Below are positions 33,747 to 39,994 of a stretch of 39,994 nucleotides of DNA, piece by piece (the stretch's first letter is position 1; each line of letters starts with the position of its first letter). The DNA is from an uncultured Pelagibacteraceae bacterium (lineage in GTDB: Bacteria > Pseudomonadota > Alphaproteobacteria > Pelagibacterales > Pelagibacteraceae), in contig CACISL010000011.1 of NCBI GenBank assembly GCA_902589305.1, positions 1-39,994 of the forward strand. The letters run 5' to 3'. The notes beneath the pieces are model-generated. The model was not told the origin of the DNA. It saw only the letters and a list, made by a program, of their open reading frames with translations, and did no database searches. A program made the translations under genes and the position numbers.

Positions 33747-34158
33747 AATTGTTATTTTACGGGCGATCTGGTCTATTGACCCCTATTTCACTTTATTTTT
33801 TATCCACACACCAGTTAGTTGTACTACAAAATCACTAATTGCAAAAAAAACACCCTCTATGGCCGTTTAAAAGCTATATTCTCTAAATGCAAAGCTTATA
33901 AAATTATTGATTATTGTGCCTATTAGAATGAACTAAAACACCCTATTTTGTTAGATTTTAGTCTTTTAAATCTTTGTTATTATATAATCTGTTATATAAA
34001 ACCATAATTTTAAGATCCTTTTTAAAATGATTTATTATTTTTTAAACTAAAATTGGCTTTATTTTCCAATGATTATTTGCATTTTCTCTTTATTGTATAA
34101 ATAATACTTACCTATAACTTAATATATTACTTTAACTATTTAACGTAAATTACTGTAT
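33747..34158. other. 412-base intergenic region without a recognisable gene
   Basis: The gap between the alkyltransferase stop and the AEC transporter stop is far longer than any other gap in the window. I see no convincing ORF or tRNA. It holds a 10-base direct repeat, AAAACACCCT, at 33847-33856 and 33935-33944, with a related CCCTATTT at 33781-33788. There is also a weak AT-only hairpin (TTATATAA / TTATATAA, 33980-33999). It is a 3'-3' gap, so neither promoter is expected here. It may carry an RNA gene or a decayed gene. Confidence 0.5.
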
Positions 34159-35058
34159 TTATTGGAAATATTTAAGACTTAAATAAACGACAATCGGAAT
34201 AGTAACAAATGACATAACAGTAGAGGTTACAATAACACTAGCTACGCTATCGACCACCTTTCTCTCTGAATACATAGAGCCGACCAAATAAGTTAGAACC
34301 GCGCTTGGCATACATGATTGAATTAGGAGAACACCAGCTGCAAATCCATCTAAATTAAGAAATTTAATTAATCCAAATCCTATTAAAGGTCCAATAATTA
34401 CTCTAACCGCTCCTAAAATTGATGCATGTGTCCAAGAAACTACTTTTAATCTTGATAAAGCAATACCTAGAGACATTAAAACTAAAAATATCGTAGCGTA
34501 TGTAAGTAAAAATGTAGTGTTTTCTAAATATCCAGGAACATCCCATTCAAAATATAAAAATATGACTGAAATTATTATTCCATAAATTGGCATATTCTTA
34601 ATTAATATTTCAATAGATAAAGCTTTTTTTGCCAATAAAACTCCAAGCGTAAAGTGAAGAAGAATAATTACTGATGCAATTGCAGATGCAACCCCTAGCC
34701 CGGCTGTCCCATAAGCAAATAAACAAATCGGTATACCCATATTTCCAGTATTTGGTAAAATTAATGGCGGTAATTCACTTATAAAATCTTTTTTTAGCAA
34801 TAGAAGAAACAAAATTCCTACAACAGAGAAACCCCCGATAATAATTAATGCATAAATAAAGTATTCTATAAATACGGTTAATGTTACGCCAGTAGTTGTT
34901 ATCGTATAAAAAATCATTGCAGGTGTTCCTACATTTCCTGCAAATGTAGTTATGAAATCTGTACTTATTTCAGGATTTTTTCTCCCAAGGTAATATCCTA
35001 CACCAATTACAAAAAAAACAGGGGCAATTACGTCAATAAGTTTGAGGTAGAGTTCCAT
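34159..35058 (-). CDS. AEC (auxin efflux carrier) family transporter
   Basis: Membrane transporter of 299 aa with about ten hydrophobic segments. The AEC pattern includes IAPVFFVIGVGYYLGRKNPE at the N-terminus, PPLILPNTGNMGIPICLFAYG in the middle, and AAGVLLIQSCMPSAVLTYLVGSMY near the end. Bacterial family members export or import dicarboxylates such as malate or malonate; the substrate here cannot be told. The ATG overlaps the SbmA-like gene stop (TAATG on the minus strand). Confidence 0.88.
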   Translation of the reverse strand: MELYLKLIDVIAPVFFVIGVGYYLGRKNPEISTDFITTFAGNVGTPAMIFYTITTTGVTLTVFIEYFIYALIIIGGFSVVGILFLLLLKKDFISELPPLILPNTGNMGIPICLFAYGTAGLGVASAIASVIILLHFTLGVLLAKKALSIEILIKNMPIYGIIISVIFLYFEWDVPGYLENTTFLLTYATIFLVLMSLGIALSRLKVVSWTHASILGAVRVIIGPLIGFGLIKFLNLDGFAAGVLLIQSCMPSAVLTYLVGSMYSERKVVDSVASVIVTSTVMSFVTIPIVVYLSLKYFQ

Positions 35059-36062
35059 TAAACTCTTACATCAGATTTTCTAGGTTTTCTCAACTTGTTT
35101 TTAAAGTTAATGGCATCTTCAAATTCCATTAATCTCTTGTGAATAGATCTGAGCTCAGTAATTCTAGTCCAATTTTGCAAAAATAAGGAAAAGCTACTTT
35201 GAACTTCTCTAAAAGCACTTGAGGTTTGAATTAATACTCCTAGTGTCATCGCTCCTGTAAATAAACCTGGCCCCATTAATAAATAAGGTACAATTATCAT
35301 CGTTTGATTGTACATAATCAGCCATAAGTCGAAATAACCGTAATGTAGGAAAAGTCTATGATAATTAAATTTTATGCCAGTAAATAATTGCAGAATAGTT
35401 GGTGCCTGAACATAATTTCGCCTATCATCCTCACCGTAGACTAACTCTTTTCTAAAAGCAGCTTCGACTTTTTGATTGTTATATTCTAAACCTGGTAATT
35501 TAATTCCTACAATCCAACTGATTACTAATCCACCCAAACTTGCAGTTAATGAAACCCAAACTAATGAACCTGAAATATCTTTGAAAAAAGGGATAACAAC
35601 ATTTGATGAGAGTCCCCACAAAATTGGAAGAAATGCAATTAAAAGCATTATTGCTCTTACTATTTGAAGTCCTAAACTTTCTACAATTTTAGCAAAGTTC
35701 ATCGCGTCTTCTTGAATACGTTGAGAGGCACCTTCAACTTTAGCATCAACTGCTCTCCAATATGGCATGTAAGAAAAAGTCATAGCTTCTCTCCATCTAA
35801 AAGCCCATAGCCGTGTAAAATAGTTTGTAACTGTATAAATAATCACATATGGAATTGCTAATTTCATAAATAAGGCAATACCATCATAAAATTCTGATAA
35901 TTCTCTTTCTGGTGCTTTTTGAAGAAGATCGTAAAATCCTTTGTACCATTCGTTTATTTTAACATCAATATAAGTCTGTGCTAAAAGAGAAAGAATGATA
36001 AATGAGAATCCTCCCCATGACCAAAGAAGCCATTTTTTTTCAGTAAAAAAACTACGCCACAT
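35058..36062 (-). CDS. SbmA/BacA-like peptide transporter
   Basis: Inner-membrane protein of 334 aa in the SbmA/BacA family, which imports peptides and some peptide antibiotics using the proton gradient. It has six or more hydrophobic segments and the family's ABC-exporter-like transmembrane fold but no ATPase domain. The typical stretches are WYKGFYDLLQ, YFTRLWAFRWREAMTFSYMPYW, GASQRIQEDAMNFA, and FRKELVYGEDDRRN. The length is slightly under the ~400 aa of E. coli SbmA. Two bases separate it from the complex I subunit gene upstream. Confidence 0.88.
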   Translation of the reverse strand: MWRSFFTEKKWLLWSWGGFSFIILSLLAQTYIDVKINEWYKGFYDLLQKAPERELSEFYDGIALFMKLAIPYVIIYTVTNYFTRLWAFRWREAMTFSYMPYWRAVDAKVEGASQRIQEDAMNFAKIVESLGLQIVRAIMLLIAFLPILWGLSSNVVIPFFKDISGSLVWVSLTASLGGLVISWIVGIKLPGLEYNNQKVEAAFRKELVYGEDDRRNYVQAPTILQLFTGIKFNYHRLFLHYGYFDLWLIMYNQTMIIVPYLLMGPGLFTGAMTLGVLIQTSSAFREVQSSFSLFLQNWTRITELRSIHKRLMEFEDAINFKNKLRKPRKSDVRV

Positions 36063-36064
36063 AA

Positions 36065-36349
36065 TTAATTTTTAAGGAAATTGTCTGCATAAGATTTAAT
36101 AACAAATTCTTTTTTATTTGGTTCAATTATTTTATAAGAAATATTGTTTTTCTTAGCATATTCGATAGCTTTTTCCTTGGTAGAAAATTTTAAAATAACC
36201 TCTTCCAAAGTATCTGTTGACGTTTCCCATCCCATTAAGGGATTTATTGAGGGGTCTTTAGTCTCAAATTCAAGTATCCAATCTTTGAGTTTTCCCCTGC
36301 CCGACTGCATTGCTGTTTTAGTAGGTATATAAATTTTTGCTTTTTTCAT
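36065..36349 (-). CDS. NADH dehydrogenase accessory subunit, NDUFS4-like (ETC complex I conserved region)
   Basis: A 94-aa protein with the NDUFS4/18 kDa signature: KIYIPTKTAMQSGRGKLKDWILEFE, INPLMGWETSTDTLEEVILKFSTKEKAIEYAKKNNISYKIIEP. It is an accessory subunit of respiratory complex I that alphaproteobacteria share with mitochondria. It is located away from the nuo operon, as is common. The start codon is only 8 bases from the CCA end of tRNA-Pro on the same strand, so after tRNA processing its mRNA would have a very short leader. Confidence 0.9.
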   Translation of the reverse strand: MKKAKIYIPTKTAMQSGRGKLKDWILEFETKDPSINPLMGWETSTDTLEEVILKFSTKEKAIEYAKKNNISYKIIEPNKKEFVIKSYADNFLKN

Positions 36350-36357
36350 AAATTTAA

Positions 36358-36434
<77 letters not shown>

Positions 36435-36498
36435 ATCGTCTGTTTTATAGGTTAAATATCTGTTTTTGGCAATTGAAAGATGGTCTCTTTAGAAGTAA

Positions 36499-37680
36499 AT
36501 GTTACCAATGATTCAGCAAATAACAAAACCATTTAAATACTTTTTTAAATTAGAGGCTGCCTCTGGATTAGTTCTGTTATTTGCGGCGATACTAGCCCTC
36601 ATAATTAGTAACGGAAGTTTAAGTGAGTATTATTTCTCTGCTTTAGATAAATACTTTATTCTTGGCACAAAAGAATTTGGGTTGAAGCTAAGCGTTTTAC
36701 ATTGGATCAATGATGTTTTGATGGCTATTTTTTTCTTTTTTGTCTCATTAGAAATTAAAAGAGAATTTATTCAAGGTGAACTATCTAATCCAAAACAAGC
36801 AATGTTGCCAATTATAGGTGCAATTGGCGGTATGGCAATTCCTGCTGCATTTTATATCGCAATTAATTATTCAAATAGCATAACTTTAAATGGTTGGGCT
36901 ATTCCATCAGCTACCGATATTGCTTTCTCCTTAGGCGTATTATCCTTATTAGGAAAGCGAGTTCCTATATCGCTAAAAGTTTTTTTAACTGCTTTAGCCA
37001 TAATAGATGATTTAGGAGCAATAGTAATTATTGCTTTTTTTTATTCAGGAGATATTGGAATAAAATATTTAATTTTAATGCTTATATCTTTAGTAATTTT
37101 AATTGGATTAAATAAATTTAAGGTAAAAAGCTTTATTCCTTTTTTAATTGTTGGAATTTTTTTATGGGATTTCACTCATCAGTCAGGAATTCACGCAACT
37201 ATTGCAGGCGTACTATTGGCTCTTACTATTCCACACAATATAAAAAACAGTAAACAATCAATGTTAATAAAATTAGAACATAGTTTATCACCATATGTAG
37301 CTTTTGGGATTATGCCTATATTTGCTTTTGCAAATGCAGGTGTGTCACTTCACGGTTTGACTTTTACAACATTGCTTAATCCAGTTCCTTTAGGAATTGT
37401 ATTGGGTTTATTCTTTGGAAAACAAATCGGAGTATTTGTCCTTTCATATATATCTGTAAAATTAAAGTTTGCAGATAAACCCTCAGGATCAACATGGCCT
37501 GCTTTTTACGCTGTATCAATTTTGACAGGTATTGGATTTACAATGAGTTTATTTGTAGGAAACTTAGCTTTTGCAAATAATTTAGAATATATGGATGGAG
37601 TAAAAATTGGTGTATTAGCGGGTTCGCTTCTTTCCACATTATTTGGATATTTTTTATTACTATTATTTTCAAAGAAATGA
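36499..37680 (+). CDS. nhaA: Na+/H+ antiporter NhaA
   Basis: Inner-membrane electrogenic antiporter that expels Na+ in exchange for protons. The 393 aa and about twelve hydrophobic segments match the family. The ion-binding double aspartate is present in LAIIDDLGAIVIIAFFYSG (about residues 165-185). Other motifs are FFFVSLEIKREFIQGEL, GWAIPSATDIAFSLGVLSLLG, SPYVAFGIMPIFAFANAGV and GIGFTMSLFVGNLAF. ATG 36499 or the internal ATG three codons later are both possible. The stop overlaps the next gene by 4 bases. Confidence 0.96.
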   Translation: MLPMIQQITKPFKYFFKLEAASGLVLLFAAILALIISNGSLSEYYFSALDKYFILGTKEFGLKLSVLHWINDVLMAIFFFFVSLEIKREFIQGELSNPKQAMLPIIGAIGGMAIPAAFYIAINYSNSITLNGWAIPSATDIAFSLGVLSLLGKRVPISLKVFLTALAIIDDLGAIVIIAFFYSGDIGIKYLILMLISLVILIGLNKFKVKSFIPFLIVGIFLWDFTHQSGIHATIAGVLLALTIPHNIKNSKQSMLIKLEHSLSPYVAFGIMPIFAFANAGVSLHGLTFTTLLNPVPLGIVLGLFFGKQIGVFVLSYISVKLKFADKPSGSTWPAFYAVSILTGIGFTMSLFVGNLAFANNLEYMDGVKIGVLAGSLLSTLFGYFLLLLFSKK

Positions 37681-38078
37681 TTAGTAAGGACATTATAAAA
37701 ATAGCATCTAACACATCAAATTTTGGTTTAAAAAAAAAATATTCACATAAAATATCCTTAAAAAATTCTTACTGTGGAGACAAAATAACATTAGGGATAG
37801 TGGCTAGTAAAAAAAAAATAAAATCAATGAATTATGAAACAGAGTCATGCGTTTATTGTGAAGCTTCTGCAAGTTTGTTGTCAAGAAAGATTAAAAACTT
37901 CAATATAAAAGATTTAAAAGATGATTTTGTCGTACTTAAAAGAATTTCAAATAAAAAAAACATAAAATTTCCTAGAAAATACTCTGAGTTTAGAAAATTA
38001 TTAAATAGCGACAATTTTAATCGATTTAGCTGTATATTTTTACCATTTGATGCAGTAATCAAAGCTTTGAAATTATGA
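37677..38078 (+). CDS. IscU/SufU/NifU-like iron-sulfur scaffold protein
   Basis: Probable scaffold for Fe-S cluster assembly, 133 aa. The ligand pattern is visible: Cys33 in NSYCGDKITLG, then CVYCEASASLLSRKI at about 58-72, and Cys118 in FSCIFLPFDAVIKAL. This resembles the SufU/IscU three-cysteine layout with the CGD motif. A fourth Cys (CVYC) precedes the central ligand. IscS/IscA genes are not adjacent, so it is not part of an isc operon here. It overlaps nhaA and the glutathione peroxidase gene by 4 bases each. Confidence 0.82.
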   Translation: MISKDIIKIASNTSNFGLKKKYSHKISLKNSYCGDKITLGIVASKKKIKSMNYETESCVYCEASASLLSRKIKNFNIKDLKDDFVVLKRISNKKNIKFPRKYSEFRKLLNSDNFNRFSCIFLPFDAVIKALKL

Positions 38079-38611
38079 AAAAACTTATAATAGTTTTGCT
38101 TATGTTTAGTTTCTTTTCAAAAATTTCAGCTTCAGATAATGTGAACGCTTATAATTTTGAGTTTGTTGGAATTGAAGGAAATATAATTAAATTAAGTGAC
38201 TACAAAGATAAAGTAATTGTAGTAGTAAATGTTGCAAGTAGATGTGGATACACACCACAATATAAAGACCTTCAACATCTTTGGTCCACATATAAAAATA
38301 AAGATTTAGTAGTTATTGGAGTTCCTACTAATAATTTTAGACAAGAACCTGGTTCAAATGAAGAAATTAAAGATTTTTGCGAAACAAATTTTGGTATTAA
38401 TTTTCCTTTGACTGAAAAAATTAATGTAATAGGAAATAATTCACATCCATTCTACAAATGGGCTAGAAAAGACTTTGGTATTGGAGCTATACCTAAATGG
38501 AACTTTCATAAAATTATAATAGATAAAAATGGGAAAGTGGCAGAAACATTTTCATCAATTACAAAACCATCATCAAAAAAATTTTTAAAAGCTATTGATA
38601 AATTGATCTAA
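38075..38611 (+). CDS. Glutathione peroxidase family protein (exported)
   Basis: Thiol peroxidase of 178 aa that reduces peroxides. The N-terminus MKKLIIVLLMFSFFSKISA is a likely signal peptide, so the enzyme may be periplasmic. The peroxidatic Cys57 lies in NVASRCGYTPQY, and a probable resolving Cys in KDFCETNFGINFPL. IPKWNFHKIIIDKNGKV has the catalytic Trp/Asn. The GFPCNQFGGQEPG segment of classic enzymes is VPTNNFRQEPGSNEE here, as in other bacterial forms. Cys rather than selenocysteine is used. It is convergent with the metallo-hydrolase gene. Confidence 0.9.
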   Translation: MKKLIIVLLMFSFFSKISASDNVNAYNFEFVGIEGNIIKLSDYKDKVIVVVNVASRCGYTPQYKDLQHLWSTYKNKDLVVIGVPTNNFRQEPGSNEEIKDFCETNFGINFPLTEKINVIGNNSHPFYKWARKDFGIGAIPKWNFHKIIIDKNGKVAETFSSITKPSSKKFLKAIDKLI

Positions 38612-39375
38612 AAACTAAAACTTAAACCATCATAAGCTGGAATTACATTTTTTGGTAGTTTATCTTTTAATTTAAAATAATCCAAATCTGTATGTAAGTT
38701 AGTTAAAATTGCTTTTTTAGGCTTAGTTAAATCAATTAAATTTAATGCTGAGTCTAAATTAAAATGAGAGGGATGTTTATCAATTTTTAAACAATCTAAT
38801 ATTAAATAATTAAGATTTTTTAGATATTTTAAGTTTTTTAATGGAACATTATTGCAATCACTAATATACCCTATTTTTTCAATTACGTATCCAGTTGCTT
38901 TTATCAATCCATGATCTACATCGAATGCTTTGATATACAATTTAAATTTACCTTTTTTTATTAAAAAATTTTTCTTAACTATATTAGCTTGCATTATGGG
39001 TTTATAACCATGTTTTTCAATAAAACAGAATTTATAGGATTTTTTTAAAGCTTTAATTGTTCTGTTGCTGCCATATATTGGAATTTTTGATTTATTTTTC
39101 CAATAAAAAGGTCTCATTTCAAAAATTCCAGCTGTTTGATCGGCATGTTCATGCGTATAAATTATTGAGTCAAGTTTTGTAATTTTGTTCTTTAAAAATT
39201 GATATTTTATATCTGGGGAGGTGTCTATAAGAACAGATAAATTGCCTTTTTGAATGTGAGCGCAGCATCTAGTCCTTTGATTTTTTGAATTCATTTCTAA
39301 ATCACCTTTATAGTTTGTAATCCATGGCGAACCTAATGAACTTCCACAACCTAATATAGTAAATCTTTTTTTCAA
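38608..39375 (-). CDS. MBL-fold metallo-hydrolase (PhnP-like)
   Basis: Metal-dependent hydrolase of 255 aa. The beta-lactamase fold shows FTILGCGSSLGSPW, VLIDTSPDIKYQFLKNKI, the metal motif IYTHEHADQTAGIFEMRP (about 90-107), GYISDCNNVP, LILDCLKIDKHPSHFNLDSAL, and LTNLHTDLDYFKL. The final His of HxHxDH is Gln, a variant I recall in alphaproteobacterial members, so it may not abolish activity. PhnP phosphodiesterase is the nearest named relative, but substrate is unknown. The start overlaps the tatD stop by 4 bases; this metallo-hydrolase/tatD pair is common in alphaproteobacteria. Confidence 0.85.
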   Translation of the reverse strand: MKKRFTILGCGSSLGSPWITNYKGDLEMNSKNQRTRCCAHIQKGNLSVLIDTSPDIKYQFLKNKITKLDSIIYTHEHADQTAGIFEMRPFYWKNKSKIPIYGSNRTIKALKKSYKFCFIEKHGYKPIMQANIVKKNFLIKKGKFKLYIKAFDVDHGLIKATGYVIEKIGYISDCNNVPLKNLKYLKNLNYLILDCLKIDKHPSHFNLDSALNLIDLTKPKKAILTNLHTDLDYFKLKDKLPKNVIPAYDGLSFSF

Positions 39376-39994
39376 TTTAATTTTCCAAATAAATTAAAAA
39401 AATTATTCGTAGTGATTTTTGAAAAATCCTTAAAAGAAAGCTTTTTTAGATCCGATAAAAATTTTACAGTATGAATTATGTAACTCGGTTCATTTGATTT
39501 ACCTCTTAATGGTACAGGTGCTAGGTAAGGAGCGTCAGTTTCAACTAAAATTCTTTCATTAGGTAAATCCTTAAATGTACTAGCTAAATCAAGAGATTTT
39601 TTAAAGGTAACTACTCCACTTGCAGAAATATATGCACCCAAATCTATTAATTTAAATGCAAATTCTCTTGACCCAGTAAAACAATGAATAAGTATTTTAA
39701 AATTCTTTTTTTTTAGATTTTTTTGTAAAATTTCAAAAGTTTCTTTTTCTGCAGATCTAGTATGAACTATAAGAGGCAAATTATTTTCTTGAGCAGCAAA
39801 TATATGTTCTTCAAAACAACTTATTTGATCATTTTTTTCTGAGTGGTTGTAATAAAAATCTAGTCCAGTTTCTCCAATACCAATAATTTTATTACTTAAG
39901 TTAATTTTTTTTTAATATATCAACAGTTTTAATAAATTTATGTGATTTTGCTTCATGCGGGTGAATACCATAGGTTCCATAAACTTTTTCATAT
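39372..39994 (-). CDS. tatD: TatD-family DNase, 5' truncated by window edge and apparently frameshifted
   Basis: Metal-dependent deoxyribonuclease of the TatD/YcfH family. Downstream part, in one frame: IIGIGETGLDFYYN (metal Glu), LPLIVHTRSAEKETFEIL, ILIHCFTGSREFAFKL, YISASGVVTFKKS, and ILVETDAPYLAPVPLRGKSNEPSYI with the last Asp/His sites. Upstream part, in the next frame: EKVYGTYGIHPHEAKSHKF, the expected TatD sequence before this. The two frames meet at a run of nine A (on the minus strand; T at 39905-39913). One added A would rejoin them exactly (LKKKINLSNKIIG). It could be a sequencing or assembly indel, transcriptional slippage, or a real lesion. The start is outside the window. Confidence 0.85.
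39905..39913 (-). other. Nine-A homopolymer at the tatD frame junction
   Basis: Nine consecutive A on the coding strand. Upstream frame reads Leu-Lys-Lys-Lys-Leu-Thr-stop; adding one A restores an open frame into IIGIGETGLDFY. Runs of this length are the known setting for transcriptional slippage in AT-rich genomes and also for indel errors. Confidence 0.8.

Noticed and set aside
33980-33999. Hairpin TTATATAA / TTATATAA as a terminator
   Set aside because: AT-only stem of 8 bp and no T-run; in this base composition it is expected by chance.
38608-39375. HxHxDQ in the PhnP-like protein as loss of activity
   Set aside because: I recall a Gln at this position in alphaproteobacterial relatives, so it is probably a subfamily trait.

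Overview
The window reads as a streamlined, very AT-rich alphaproteobacterial chromosome, most likely SAR11 / Candidatus Pelagibacter. The base composition, the very short or negative intergenic distances (ATGA, TAATG and GTGA junctions almost everywhere), Lys/Asn/Ile-rich proteins and the local gene orders (riboflavin genes-nusB, rpmF-plsX-ihfA-merR, rplM-rpsI) all point that way. This is inference from gene content; no rRNA is present. Both ends cut through a gene: riboflavin synthase on the left, a TatD-family nuclease on the right.

Layout. 1-2349: riboflavin operon (ribE partial, ribB with a degenerate RibA domain, ribH) running into nusB. 2418-4523: a proton-pumping pyrophosphatase. 4525-7498: BamE-like lipoprotein, a cytochrome bc1 assembly chaperone, rpmF, plsX, ihfA, a MerR regulator and rpmG. 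7499-16929: core biosynthesis and housekeeping (chorismate mutase, ctaA, rplM, rpsI, argC, homoserine dehydrogenase, glpX, recJ interlocked with tRNA-Glu, a 2-hydroxyacid dehydrogenase, and two proteins of unknown function).

16926-28077 is a catabolic island for myo-inositol or a related cyclitol: inosose dehydratase (iolE), inositol dehydrogenase (iolG-like), an ABC sugar importer (binding protein, terminator-like hairpin, permease, single-domain ATPase), a ROK-family kinase without its zinc site, a second Gfo/Idh/MocA dehydrogenase, iolD, an aldehyde dehydrogenase and an HpcH/HpaI aldolase. The usual iolB, PfkB-type iolC and iolJ are not in the cluster. The ROK kinase and HpaI-type aldolase are therefore candidates for a non-canonical lower pathway, or for a broader substrate range.

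28083-33746 is accessory: a GIY-YIG nuclease, a fused double glycosyltransferase, a GT2 glycosyltransferase, an FkbM methyltransferase, a tyrosine recombinase whose start codon abuts a lox-like inverted repeat, two tiny membrane proteins and a one-domain O6-alkylguanine-DNA alkyltransferase. A 412-base gap without a recognisable gene follows (33747-34158), unusually long for this genome. 34159-39994 returns to core-like genes: AEC transporter, SbmA/BacA-like transporter, NDUFS4-like complex I subunit, tRNA-Pro, nhaA, an Fe-S scaffold-like protein, glutathione peroxidase, a PhnP-like metallo-hydrolase and tatD, which carries an apparent frameshift at a run of nine A residues.

The points most worth checking are the altered inositol cluster, the recombinase-adjacent inverted repeat with a third half-site, the recJ/tRNA-Glu/dehydrogenase overlap, and the poly-A frameshift in tatD.
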